Shown piece after piece: positions 25,432 to 34,220 of a stretch of DNA of 64,000 nt (within the stretch, counting starts at the first letter, position 1; each line of letters opens with the position of its first letter). A program made the translations under genes and the position numbers. The DNA is from Clostridiales bacterium. Its GTDB lineage: Bacteria > Bacillota > Clostridia > Lachnospirales > Lachnospiraceae. A model generated the notes under the pieces. The model was not told the origin of the DNA and searched no databases. It saw nothing but the letters and a program-made list of their open reading frames with translations. The DNA lies in contig JAGZJZ010000018.1 of the NCBI GenBank assembly GCA_018365455.1, forward strand, positions 1 through 64,000, written 5' to 3'.

Positions 25432-25564
25432 GTAACAACTCAGACGAGCTGACCTGTTACTGCAAAAATCCATTCATAATCGCTTGCACGATGGGATTTT
25501 TGCACTTCTGAATCACTTTCTTACGGTATGCGCAGTAAATGCGCATACCTGTCTGAACTGTTAC
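25432..25564. repeat. 133-bp multi-hairpin repeat, copy 1
   Basis: The outer arms are GTAACAACTCAGAC and GTCTGAACTGTTAC. Inside are two further hairpins: GCAAAAATCC with GGATTTTTGC, and GGTATGCGC with GCGCATACC. A copy of the same length lies at 31270-31402. This copy fills the gap between the WcaJ-like gene (its stop is 3 bp away) and the LCP gene, so it will be transcribed in the operon mRNA. Confidence 0.9.
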
Positions 25565-25566
25565 CT

Positions 25567-26967
25567 TTAATATGCATTCTTATTGACAAATCCCTTGAAA
25601 ATCGTCAAAAAAAGGATTTTAATATCCAATCCCAAAGTCCAGTTTTCAATATAGTACAAGTCATAATCTATACGGCGCCTGATGGAAGTGTCTCCACGGT
25701 AACCATTAATCTGTGCCCAACCGGTCATCCCTGGCCGTACCTGATGCTTTATCATATAACGAGGTATTTCCTCTCTGAACTTTTCTACAAATTGCGGCCG
25801 CTCCGGCCTTGGACCCACCAGGCTCATGTCGCCTTTCAGGACATTAAAAAGCTGCGGAAGTTCATCAATACTGGTTTTCCGCATAAACTTTCCGATCCCG
25901 GTAACACGCGGATCATTTTTTACGGTCCAGGCGCGCTTCTCTGTGTTTGGTTTTTGTACCTCCATGGACCGGAACTTGTACATCATAAATGGCTTATTGT
26001 GAAGCCCTACCCTCTCCTGCTTAAAGATGAGAGGTCCCGGAGAAGTCAGTTTAATGACTCCGGTTACGATTAACATGATTGGAGAGAACAAAATGATTGC
26101 ACAGGTTCCTCCCAGAATATCAACCGCTCTTTTTACCATCATGTTAAATGTATTTGTAAGCGGGACATGCCGGATATTTACAACCGGGAGTCCCAGAAGA
26201 TCTTCGGTATAGGGTTTGGTGGGAATTATATTATTATAATCCGGTATAAATTTTGTATGGACACCTGACTTTTCACACAGGGAAACAATCCGTTCCAGTT
26301 TGTAATATTCATTCAGTCCAAGTGTAATCGCAATCTCATCCAGTCTGTTCTGAGGCAGAATTACCAGCAGATTATCAATCCGCCCGATTACCTTAATTCC
26401 TTTATACATGGTTCCGCTTTCCACATTATCATCCAGGATACCTCTAATCAGATAACCCCACTGGGGATTTTCTTTAACCCGGTCCACAAATTCTTCTGCC
26501 GCCCGGCTGTATCCAACCAGAATAATATGCTTCAGATTCATTCCCTTTGCCCGCATATTCATTAATACTTTACGTATAAAATAGCGAACCAGAATTTCCA
26601 TGCCGATGTTCAGGCCATAGAAAATGAAAAGCATCTTTCGCGAAAAGTTGTTTTCATGTATCATATATAAAATAAGTATAAACAGCAACAGTGCAATACT
26701 GTTTGCTTTCATGATATTACCAAATTCTAACCGCCTGCCCTGTACCCTTTTTGGAGTATAAAGGCTGAAAGCGTAATAAAGCAGCAGCAATCCCGGTATT
26801 AATGGAATCAATGCAGACATGTAAGTTTCCATCGGAAGCTTTCCAATATCCGGATCTTCCAGAATCCAAAACTGAATAAACCATGATGCCACGTAACTGA
26901 CCGCAATCACACAGCCATCAATTACAACATGAAAGCGATTTAAATACTTTTGATTATCTTTAATCAC
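25567..26967 (-). CDS. Undecaprenyl-phosphate sugar-phosphotransferase (WcaJ/CpsE-like)
   Basis: A 466-residue polyisoprenyl-phosphate hexose-1-phosphate transferase. Four or five N-terminal TM helices are followed by a soluble CoA-binding-like domain (HIILVGYSRAAEEF) and the C-terminal catalytic domain. That domain carries LTSPGPLIFKQERVG, YKFRSM, IDELPQLFNVLKGDMSLVGP and RPGMTGWAQINGYRGDT, with the ending DLYYIENWT. It starts a lipid-linked glycan by moving a sugar-1-phosphate, often glucose or galactose, to undecaprenyl phosphate. The start codon is GTG at 26967 behind GAGGAG. Copy 1 of the 133-bp repeat separates it from the LCP gene. Confidence 0.93.
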   Translation of the reverse strand: MIKDNQKYLNRFHVVIDGCVIAVSYVASWFIQFWILEDPDIGKLPMETYMSALIPLIPGLLLLYYAFSLYTPKRVQGRRLEFGNIMKANSIALLLFILILYMIHENNFSRKMLFIFYGLNIGMEILVRYFIRKVLMNMRAKGMNLKHIILVGYSRAAEEFVDRVKENPQWGYLIRGILDDNVESGTMYKGIKVIGRIDNLLVILPQNRLDEIAITLGLNEYYKLERIVSLCEKSGVHTKFIPDYNNIIPTKPYTEDLLGLPVVNIRHVPLTNTFNMMVKRAVDILGGTCAIILFSPIMLIVTGVIKLTSPGPLIFKQERVGLHNKPFMMYKFRSMEVQKPNTEKRAWTVKNDPRVTGIGKFMRKTSIDELPQLFNVLKGDMSLVGPRPERPQFVEKFREEIPRYMIKHQVRPGMTGWAQINGYRGDTSIRRRIDYDLYYIENWTLGLDIKILFLTIFKGFVNKNAY

Positions 26968-27067
26968 TCCTATTCACTCCTCGCTTTATCCATACGTTCT
27001 ATAATACAATATCTCCCTAAAAAGGGCAACTGTCATTTTTCGTTTTGATATCTAACTTTTTTAGAAC

Positions 27068-28030
27068 TTATCTCGTATTTTTCAGACGTTTTATGATATT
27101 AATCCACAATTCAATTTGAATTTTAACATAATTCTTAATATTTTTCTTTTTAAATTTAACTTTACTTCCTTTTGCCGCCAGTGCAAAGCCTTTCCAGATT
27201 CCCTGTAAATACTCTTTTAAATATCCTTTGCAGCCAAAAAATACTGTTTTCACCAGTATACCCGCAATTAAGAAAGGTATATTGAATAGTATTTGCAGAA
27301 AAGGCATGTTTTTATAAACTAAATAAATATTATTTCTGGCTGAGTAGCCGATTTTAAATTCGTTATATCTGGAACCGGTAGTTCCGCTTCCCACATGATG
27401 TACGACAGCACCCGGTGCGTATCGATTCTCATACCCTTCAATTCTTGCCCGGTATCCGATATCAATATCTTCCAGATATGCATAATGCATTTCATCAAAA
27501 TATCCAATCTCTGCAAAGACACTTTTTCGGTATATGGCTGCTGCTGCACAGGATGCAAAAATTCTGCGAGGCTCATCGTACAGGATTGCCGGCATATCTT
27601 TTCCCCAGGCAAATGCCCATCCCAAAGCGCAGTAATAATTCCCTCCGTCATCCATCAGCGTGGGGTTATGCATCTGCAGTAATTTCGCCTGGCTGGAAAA
27701 ACAGCCCGGATGCATTTCCATATCAGCCAGCAGAGCTTCCACAAAATCCGCTTCTGCTTTAGTATCATTGTTCAGCAGTATTACATAAGGAGCCTTTGCC
27801 TTCTTAATTCCTGTATTCACCGCTCTGCAGAAACCATAGTTTCTATTTAATACAATACACTTCACTTCCGGATATTTTTCTTTCACATATGAAATACTGC
27901 CGTCATCGGACCCGTTATCCACCAGAAGGACCTCAAAGTCTTTCTCCGTCTGCCTGCGCAGTGAATCCAGACATTCATCCAGATAAACCATTCCATTAAA
28001 ATTTGGTATCACCACTGATACTTTACACAT
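27068..28030 (-). CDS. GT2 family glycosyltransferase
   Basis: A 320-residue GT2 enzyme. VSVVIPNFNG, LLVDNGSDDGS and ILLNNDTKAE (the NDD-type metal motif) are present. YFDEMHYAYLEDIDIGYR contains the ED base, then HHVGSGTTGSRYN. A hydrophobic segment (about 245-270) and a basic tail suggest membrane association. The sequence resembles rhamnosyltransferases of the WbbL/RfbF kind. GAGGACT precedes the start. The acceptor is unknown. It lies within the leftward polysaccharide operon. Confidence 0.88.
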   Translation of the reverse strand: MCKVSVVIPNFNGMVYLDECLDSLRRQTEKDFEVLLVDNGSDDGSISYVKEKYPEVKCIVLNRNYGFCRAVNTGIKKAKAPYVILLNNDTKAEADFVEALLADMEMHPGCFSSQAKLLQMHNPTLMDDGGNYYCALGWAFAWGKDMPAILYDEPRRIFASCAAAAIYRKSVFAEIGYFDEMHYAYLEDIDIGYRARIEGYENRYAPGAVVHHVGSGTTGSRYNEFKIGYSARNNIYLVYKNMPFLQILFNIPFLIAGILVKTVFFGCKGYLKEYLQGIWKGFALAAKGSKVKFKKKNIKNYVKIQIELWINIIKRLKNTR

Positions 28031-28076
28031 AAACTAGTCCTCATACGCTATTTCCGGCCAGTACGGCAGCGCCGCA

Positions 28077-30059
28077 CTAGTCATTTTTCAATTCATAATT
28101 CCAGGTTTTCAAAGAAAAATTAGGATTATAATAAGGATCACCCTGCTTTAGCAGGGATATCCAATGGCTTCTCATATATTCAATCTCCGACTGGAAACGC
28201 CTTACTTTCTCCTTGGTATCTTCCGGTCCCCGAGTCTTTGACTCATGATGGTACATCTCCACAAAGGGATCGTAGACCACAAGATAGCCGGCTCTTCCCA
28301 CCTTCAGGCAAAAATCCACATCATTAAAAGCAACCGCCAGCTTCTCTTCAAATCCGCCTGCTTCTTCATAGACAGTGCGCCTAAACATCATACATGCAGC
28401 CGTAACTGCGCTTAAATCCTGCTGCAGCCTTGCTTTATGCAGATAGCCGCTATGGCTTCTGGGCAGGCCGGTAAACATACTGCCTGCTATTCCGCCGATT
28501 CCCAGGACAATTCCGGCATGCTGAATCGTATCATCGGGATAATAAAGCCTTGCGCCTACTATACCGACCTCTTCTCTCATTCCATGTCCCAAAAATTCTT
28601 CTATCCATCCCGGTGTTATGACCGTAATATCATTATTCAGGCAGATGATGTACTCGCCTGAAGATTTAGCAATTCCAAAATTATTGATCGCCGAATAATT
28701 AAAGCTACATTCCGAGGTATGGCTACATTCCGAGGTATGGCTACATTCCGAGGTATGGCTACATACCTTGTCCCAATATACTACCTGAATCCCTTTTTGT
28801 CCATCCAAATTTTTATAAAATGCAAATGTTTTTTCATCTTTACTGTTATTTTCTACAATAATAATCTCATAATTTGGATAAGTTGTCTTTTCCCGGATGG
28901 AAGTTAGACAGCTCTTTAGGATCTCCACATGATCTTTGTTTGGAATAATAATGGATACCAGCGGCTTGGATGTCACTTCATAAGTTACCCGGTAAAATCC
29001 CATATCTTTCGTATGACTGACGCTGCCTTTTACCCCGCACCGGTTCAGATGCGCTTCTATAGCCCGTTTTCCGGCATCAAAAGCATAAGCTTTGCTGGCA
29101 GGATTATCTGCCGTGGACGCCTTGTGGATCCTCCAGTGATAAAGTACCCGGGGAATATGGATGACTTTTCTTGCTCTGCATCCTGCCAACCGGACCGGTA
29201 TACTTTTATCATTATCCGGTAACAGCTGTTTATTATTACCGCTGCATCCAGACCCTGCATCCTTGCTTGCCTCTTCCATACAGCGGAATACAAAGTCATA
29301 GTCCTGTGCACCTTCAAATGCACTGTTTAGTCCACCTGCTTTTTCCACCAGGCTTCTCTTTACCACAAACAAATGGCAGATATAGTTGTTGGATCTTAAC
29401 AGATCCAGGTTAAAGTCCGGTTTAAAATGAGGCTGGAAATGTTCCGACAAGTCCGAGGTTACTTTGTCTTCATCTGTATAGATAACCTCTGCCTCTTTAT
29501 TTTTCTGGATTGCCAGTGCTACCTCATACAACGCATTTGGTGCCAGAAGGTCATCATGGTCAAATAACGCAAGGAAATCTCCTTTTGCCATAGCAAATGC
29601 CGCATTGGTATTATCTGCAATCCCCAGATTCTTTTCCAGTTTCTCATATCGGATTCTGGAATCCTTTTTTATATATTCTGCAATGATCTTACCGGTCTGC
29701 AGATCGTCACCGCTGCCGTCAGCAATGCACAATTCCCAGTGGGGATAGCTCTGTTCCAGCACCGACTCAATCATCTGGCGCAAAAACAACTCCGGTGTCC
29801 GGTAAACCGGCACCACAACGCTGATTACTACCGGATCCTTCCAGTTTTGTTTTCTCTGCCGTTCCAGTTCTTCGGCTGTGGCTCTATGCCGTTCAAACCA
29901 GTCGGAATAGTCCACATCAGAATGTTCAAAACGCTCTGTAAGCTTTACGGTAAATTCTTTGAAACCATAATGCTTCAGATAAAGGCAAGCCTTTTTTATA
30001 TTATATGGTGAAAGCCGTGCTAACAGTTTTCTCCAGTCAACCTTTGCATGTTTACTCAT
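28077..30059 (-). CDS. Two-domain GT2 glycosyltransferase with internal 6-residue repeats
   Basis: A 660-residue protein. A short helical N-terminus (about residues 1-75) is followed by GT2 domain 1 (about 77-345; ISVVVPVYRTP, ADGSGDD, LFDHDDLLAPNAL, EGAQDYDFVFR) and GT2 domain 2 (about 365-640; SIIIPNKDHVEILK, VENNSKDEKT, CLNNDITVITPG, AFNDVDFCLKVG). Each domain keeps a metal motif and a catalytic-base motif, so it may add two sugars in turn. Three perfect CSHTSE repeats are inserted near residues 433-452, directly before the conserved FNYSAINNFG segment that follows W(D/E) in its paralogues. The start at 30059 overlaps the aminotransferase stop by 8 bp behind GGGG. Confidence 0.92.
   Translation of the reverse strand: MSKHAKVDWRKLLARLSPYNIKKACLYLKHYGFKEFTVKLTERFEHSDVDYSDWFERHRATAEELERQRKQNWKDPVVISVVVPVYRTPELFLRQMIESVLEQSYPHWELCIADGSGDDLQTGKIIAEYIKKDSRIRYEKLEKNLGIADNTNAAFAMAKGDFLALFDHDDLLAPNALYEVALAIQKNKEAEVIYTDEDKVTSDLSEHFQPHFKPDFNLDLLRSNNYICHLFVVKRSLVEKAGGLNSAFEGAQDYDFVFRCMEEASKDAGSGCSGNNKQLLPDNDKSIPVRLAGCRARKVIHIPRVLYHWRIHKASTADNPASKAYAFDAGKRAIEAHLNRCGVKGSVSHTKDMGFYRVTYEVTSKPLVSIIIPNKDHVEILKSCLTSIREKTTYPNYEIIIVENNSKDEKTFAFYKNLDGQKGIQVVYWDKVCSHTSECSHTSECSHTSECSFNYSAINNFGIAKSSGEYIICLNNDITVITPGWIEEFLGHGMREEVGIVGARLYYPDDTIQHAGIVLGIGGIAGSMFTGLPRSHSGYLHKARLQQDLSAVTAACMMFRRTVYEEAGGFEEKLAVAFNDVDFCLKVGRAGYLVVYDPFVEMYHHESKTRGPEDTKEKVRRFQSEIEYMRSHWISLLKQGDPYYNPNFSLKTWNYELKND
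28704..28763 (-). repeat. 18-bp tandem repeat inside GT2 domain 2
   Basis: Three identical copies of an 18-bp unit (+ strand GCTACATTCCGAGGTATG) plus a partial fourth encode CSHTSE repeats. The two related large glycosyltransferases at 34.2-39.7 kb lack this insert, so it arose in this gene. Confidence 0.95.
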
Positions 30060-31233
30060 TTTTGTCCCCATCACTTATTGCAGTCTGACCTGCAATAATA
30101 TCACTTCCTTTGAAGAAGCGTTTGATTGTTTTTACCACATGTTCCAAATCCTTTTCCTCCAGGCGATAATACATCGGAAGCCGCAACAGGCGTTCACTTT
30201 CCGCGGTAGTATAGCGGTCTTCTCCCGAAAACCGTCCAAACCGGATACCTGCAGGCGCCGTATGCAGAGGAATATAATGAAATACACTATGTATGCCATT
30301 CTCGTGAAGATAGTCGATTAATCTGCTTCTCACTTCCAGGCTTTCCACTTTAATATAGTACATATGGGCATTGTGTTCAGCATATTCCGGCACCCACGGC
30401 TGACGGATATATCCCTGGTCCGCCAGCTCTTTTAAGCCAACCTGGTAATATTCATAACTTTTCATTCTGTCCCTGGTAATTTCATCCGCTATTTCCAGCT
30501 GTGCATAGAGATATGCAGCATTCATATCACTTGGCAGATAGGACGATCCATAATTCACCCAGGTATATTTATCAATCTGCCCCCGGAAAAACTTACTCCG
30601 ATTCGTTCCCTTTTCTCTTAGTATTTCCGCTTTTTCACGATATTCATCCATCTGGAATAAAATTGCTCCGCCTTCTCCCATAGAATAATTTTTCGTCTCA
30701 TGAAAACTGTAACAGCCAAAATCCCCGATTGTGCCAAGTGCCGTGCCTTTATAATAAGCATCCACGCCCTGTGCCGCGTCTTCAATTACAACCAGATGGT
30801 GTTTTCTCGCAATTGCCATAATTTCGTCCATGGCACATGCAACCCCGGCATAATGAACCGGTACAATAGCTTTTGTTTTTTCCGTTATCGCTGCTTCGAT
30901 CAGCCGTTCGTCCATATTCATAGTTTCGGGCCGAATATCCACAAATACCAGTTTGGCGCCCTGCAGTACAAAAGCATCCGCTGTGGATACAAATGTATAT
31001 GCCGGCATTATCACCTCGTCTCCCGGCATGATTCCAGCCAGGAAAGCCGCCATTTCAAGTGCATGAGTACAGGATGTGGTGAGCAGTGTATGTTTTACAT
31101 TAAAACGCTCTTCCATCCACCGTGAACACTGCCTGGTAAACTTTCCGTCTCCGCTGATTTTCCTTGCATCAATCGCTTCTTTTATATAATCCAGTTCTTT
31201 TCCTGTAAATGGTGGTACATTAAAATCTATCAT
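30052..31233 (-). CDS. DegT/DnrJ/EryC1 aminotransferase (WecE/RffA-like)
   Basis: A 393-residue PLP enzyme of the sugar aminotransferase family. The N-terminal MIDFNVPPFTGKELDYI, PAYTFVSTADAF, VPVHYAGVACAMD and IEDAAQG (PLP-binding Asp) are followed by SFHETKNYSMGEGG with the Schiff-base Lys. The closest remembered match is WecE/RffA, which makes dTDP-4-amino-4,6-dideoxygalactose from the RmlB product dTDP-4-keto-6-deoxyglucose. This fits rmlB in the same locus. The start is set at 31233; a longer frame to 31311 would be encoded by the 133-bp repeat and is unlikely to be translated. Confidence 0.88.
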   Translation of the reverse strand: MIDFNVPPFTGKELDYIKEAIDARKISGDGKFTRQCSRWMEERFNVKHTLLTTSCTHALEMAAFLAGIMPGDEVIMPAYTFVSTADAFVLQGAKLVFVDIRPETMNMDERLIEAAITEKTKAIVPVHYAGVACAMDEIMAIARKHHLVVIEDAAQGVDAYYKGTALGTIGDFGCYSFHETKNYSMGEGGAILFQMDEYREKAEILREKGTNRSKFFRGQIDKYTWVNYGSSYLPSDMNAAYLYAQLEIADEITRDRMKSYEYYQVGLKELADQGYIRQPWVPEYAEHNAHMYYIKVESLEVRSRLIDYLHENGIHSVFHYIPLHTAPAGIRFGRFSGEDRYTTAESERLLRLPMYYRLEEKDLEHVVKTIKRFFKGSDIIAGQTAISDGDKNE

Positions 31234-31269
31234 TTCACTACTCTTCTTTCTCTGCTTATCCTTATGTTC

Positions 31270-31402
31270 GTAACAGTTCAGACAAGCTGCCCTGTTACTG
31301 CAAAAATCCATTCATAATCGCTAGTGCGATGGGATTTTTGCACTCCTGAATCACTGTGTTACCGTATGCGCAGTCAGTGCGCATACCTGCCTGAACGCTT
31401 TC
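31270..31402. repeat. 133-bp multi-hairpin repeat, copy 2
   Basis: Same length and layout as copy 1: left arm GTAACAGTTCAGAC, GCAAAAATCC/GGATTTTTGC hairpin, and TATGCGCA...TGCGCATA hairpin. The right outer arm is diverged (GCCTGAACGCTTTC). Its last ~29 bp lie inside the YfhO gene, so it supplies that protein's final residues (about RSGRYAH) and its stop codon. Confidence 0.9.
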
Positions 31403-34112
31403 GAATGTTCCATATCAGCATTGAAATAAATATGATACAGCTGATCATGCTTACGATTACACCTGCTTTAAAGAAAGGAGCCTCAAAAACAACTTTGACC
31501 TCGTGGCTGCCAGCGGGTGTCTGAAAAGCAATAAATCCATAGTCTGCCCTTTTTATTTCCTGCTTGATTCCATCTAAATATACAGACCACCCTTTTTCAA
31601 AAGGAATTGCCAACATCACCATGCCGTCCTCAGGCACTTCTATACTGCCTGTAAGCATGCTGTCCCTTATGGGATCTGTAAATTCAATTTTCGCTTCTTC
31701 ATTATATGCAATTGCATCCTTGTATCCATATGCTGCCACATTCGTCAGCTTTGCATTCACCTTACCTTCATTAATCTGTATCGTGATCTTTTCAGTCTCT
31801 GGCAGAATGTTAAAAGCGATATCTTTCGGTTCATCTTTTCTCACATATACTTTATAATGGCGGTCATCATTGGTAGTGATCTCCACATAGGTGGGGAAAT
31901 CCACCGTTAATGTAAATTCAAACCTAACTCTCTGATATTTTCCAAATGATGTTTGATTAACCGGAAGATTAATAAAATGCTGGTCATAGGCAGTAATTTC
32001 ACTCCCGGAGACCTGGCACACCGATGTGTCAATTTTATCATAATCAATCAAATCTGCGGCTTTTTTCTTATCATATTTCTTTAACTGCCCATCCGATATT
32101 CTAATTCCACTGTCAAACTCGCTATCTGGGTCATCTAATACCAGCACCTCTGACAATAACCCCTCCACATCCAGTTGACTGCGTTTGGCTGTAAATTCCT
32201 GTTCTTCCATGGTCTTGGTAAAAAATTTGCCAAGGGAAGATGTCTTTTCATTCCGATAAATATAGATGTCTCCCACTTCACGCAAAAACTGATAGCCGTC
32301 TACCTTTAAGTCATTGGTCTTTGTCAGGATGTATTTCACATCACAGAGAGCTGCAAGACTGCTGTCATGAACTGCATTTTTAAACTGATAGTGATTAATA
32401 TCTCCCAGACTATACAGCTGGGGCCATACCCGGTCCACAAATGCTGCTATATTCCCGTTCTGAGTAGAATTATAAGTACTGACTCCATGATAATACTGCG
32501 CCAGTGAATCCATACTGTGGGATGCAGACACGAAATCTTTCTCTACCCGGTAAAAGGAAGGATCAATGGATTTTAAATATGCCAGAGCTTCCCCAACCGA
32601 AGAATGATAGGTATCTTCAAAATATGACGCGTCATCTTTCTTAACGGTGTCCCGGTTTCTATAGTTCAATGCCGTATCGCTGGTGATGTTAAAGAAAAGC
32701 AGTACCGCCAGCATCAGGTAGAGATTCCCGGAGGGCACCTTCCACTTTTTCTGTACAAACAACCAGAGAATCACCGCCATGCCGATTCCGCTTACCAGCA
32801 TGTAAAAAGCGTTTTCTGCGTAGCCTGCTTCCCCCAGATAAGTATAAGCCTTGCCATATACCGCCAACATACCAAGGCAGGCTGCTGCAAGCCCCAAAAT
32901 ATTTAATTTTTTCTCCTGAATAATGCGATCCAGCATCATCGCGCTGACCAGTGCAAAAAGCGGCATGAATAAAAAGCTGTGCCTGGAAAATTCATATGAA
33001 AACCCATTAAAGACAATGCTGCCGCATTTAAGCCCGATGCACAGAGCAATCAGTGCAACTGCCGCATACTGGGTTATTTTATGCTTTTTATTTGTATTCT
33101 GTCTGTGAATGGTAAATAAATACTGGAACAGCAAAATGACAAACAAGGTGGACATAAACAAATGAATGTCTTCATAATAATTTGAAAAGCCACTGTAGGA
33201 GTAAGTGGATCCCGACTGCAGGTTACTGGAAAACAGATTGTATATTGCGGTCTTATAGTAATCTTTCGGCCATAAACTCACAGACTCCAGCAGACGTTGT
33301 GACAGGCTTGTGGTCGCATCCAGTCTTGCACTGGTTCCAAATAGCAGTGCTGCAACCGGGAATAGATTGATCGCTCCCATTCCCACACCCAACAGCATAA
33401 AGCAGCCGTCACTGATTAATAACACGATTTTTTCTTTGATTTTTCTGCCATTCAGCTGCACCAGCCGGAAACACAAATAGATACCGCCTCCCAGCAGACA
33501 CATATAGCCCCAGTATAAGCTTCCAAAAACAATGATGCCACAGACTGCCGCAAGCAGCAGCTTATATTTTTTCCCAACCAGTGTTTTCTCTAAACAGAAT
33601 AACAGCAGCGGAAAGAACACCACTACTGTTGCAAACTGGTAATGCTGTCCCCATACTACCATGAAACCGCTGAATGCATACATAAATCCAGCAAGCAACT
33701 TTCCATATTCCGATAGTGAAAAACAGGATAAATAATAGTATACAGCAATCCCTGCAAGCACGATCTTCAGAATCTGGAAGTAGACCAGATAAGATGCCAG
33801 ATGCTCCGGCCCAAATACCACGCCCAGCAGGTAAAGCACCATCAGAAAAGGATCCGTCAGATTTAAGCCAAACATATTTACCCCAAATCCGTTATTGAAA
33901 TCCCACAGTGAGAAACTTCCATTTCGCAAATGATTTACGATGGTATTGTACTGCATCAGATACTGCTGCTTTGTATCAGAACCGATGTCTCCAAAGACAA
34001 AGGTTTCATTTCCAAATAGATAACTCTGAAAAACAAGTAGGCAGGCACCTAAAATGATCAGGCTCAGAATTCCTGCCGTCTTAAAACTGCTTGTATTTTT
34101 CCCCTGTACCAT
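31374..34112 (-). CDS. YfhO family membrane protein, copy 1
   Basis: A 912-residue protein with about 12-14 TM helices. The first is at about residues 12-30, then a loop with GDIGSDTKQQYLMQY and WDFNNGFGVN that carries the acidic residues of GT-C-type enzymes. An extracellular beta-rich part follows (about 560-870), then a final TM and a basic end. YfhO proteins in Firmicutes are thought to use polyprenyl-phosphate sugars to glycosylate teichoic acids or other wall polymers outside the cell, with a CsbB-type GT2 as partner. GGGAGG precedes the ATG. The last residues and stop derive from the 133-bp repeat. It lies between the aminotransferase and the 815-residue glycosyltransferase. Confidence 0.88.
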   Translation of the reverse strand: MVQGKNTSSFKTAGILSLIILGACLLVFQSYLFGNETFVFGDIGSDTKQQYLMQYNTIVNHLRNGSFSLWDFNNGFGVNMFGLNLTDPFLMVLYLLGVVFGPEHLASYLVYFQILKIVLAGIAVYYYLSCFSLSEYGKLLAGFMYAFSGFMVVWGQHYQFATVVVFFPLLLFCLEKTLVGKKYKLLLAAVCGIIVFGSLYWGYMCLLGGGIYLCFRLVQLNGRKIKEKIVLLISDGCFMLLGVGMGAINLFPVAALLFGTSARLDATTSLSQRLLESVSLWPKDYYKTAIYNLFSSNLQSGSTYSYSGFSNYYEDIHLFMSTLFVILLFQYLFTIHRQNTNKKHKITQYAAVALIALCIGLKCGSIVFNGFSYEFSRHSFLFMPLFALVSAMMLDRIIQEKKLNILGLAAACLGMLAVYGKAYTYLGEAGYAENAFYMLVSGIGMAVILWLFVQKKWKVPSGNLYLMLAVLLFFNITSDTALNYRNRDTVKKDDASYFEDTYHSSVGEALAYLKSIDPSFYRVEKDFVSASHSMDSLAQYYHGVSTYNSTQNGNIAAFVDRVWPQLYSLGDINHYQFKNAVHDSSLAALCDVKYILTKTNDLKVDGYQFLREVGDIYIYRNEKTSSLGKFFTKTMEEQEFTAKRSQLDVEGLLSEVLVLDDPDSEFDSGIRISDGQLKKYDKKKAADLIDYDKIDTSVCQVSGSEITAYDQHFINLPVNQTSFGKYQRVRFEFTLTVDFPTYVEITTNDDRHYKVYVRKDEPKDIAFNILPETEKITIQINEGKVNAKLTNVAAYGYKDAIAYNEEAKIEFTDPIRDSMLTGSIEVPEDGMVMLAIPFEKGWSVYLDGIKQEIKRADYGFIAFQTPAGSHEVKVVFEAPFFKAGVIVSMISCIIFISMLIWNIRKRSGRYAH

Positions 34113-34220
34113 ACGTTCCTCCCTTTATATTGCATGTGCTGTGCCAAAATTGGGGCAGCCGCCAAATTGAAATGACAAAAGCCTGCTGCTGCAATATTGA
34201 CCGGCATACGATACTGCCAC

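Noticed and set aside
28704..28763. Diversity-generating retroelement target
   Set aside because: There is no reverse transcriptase and no template repeat; the units are identical copies and not adenine-substituted variants.
31234..31311. 26-residue N-terminal extension of the aminotransferase
   Set aside because: It is read from within the 133-bp repeat, has no ribosome-binding site and is absent from the family's normal N-terminus.
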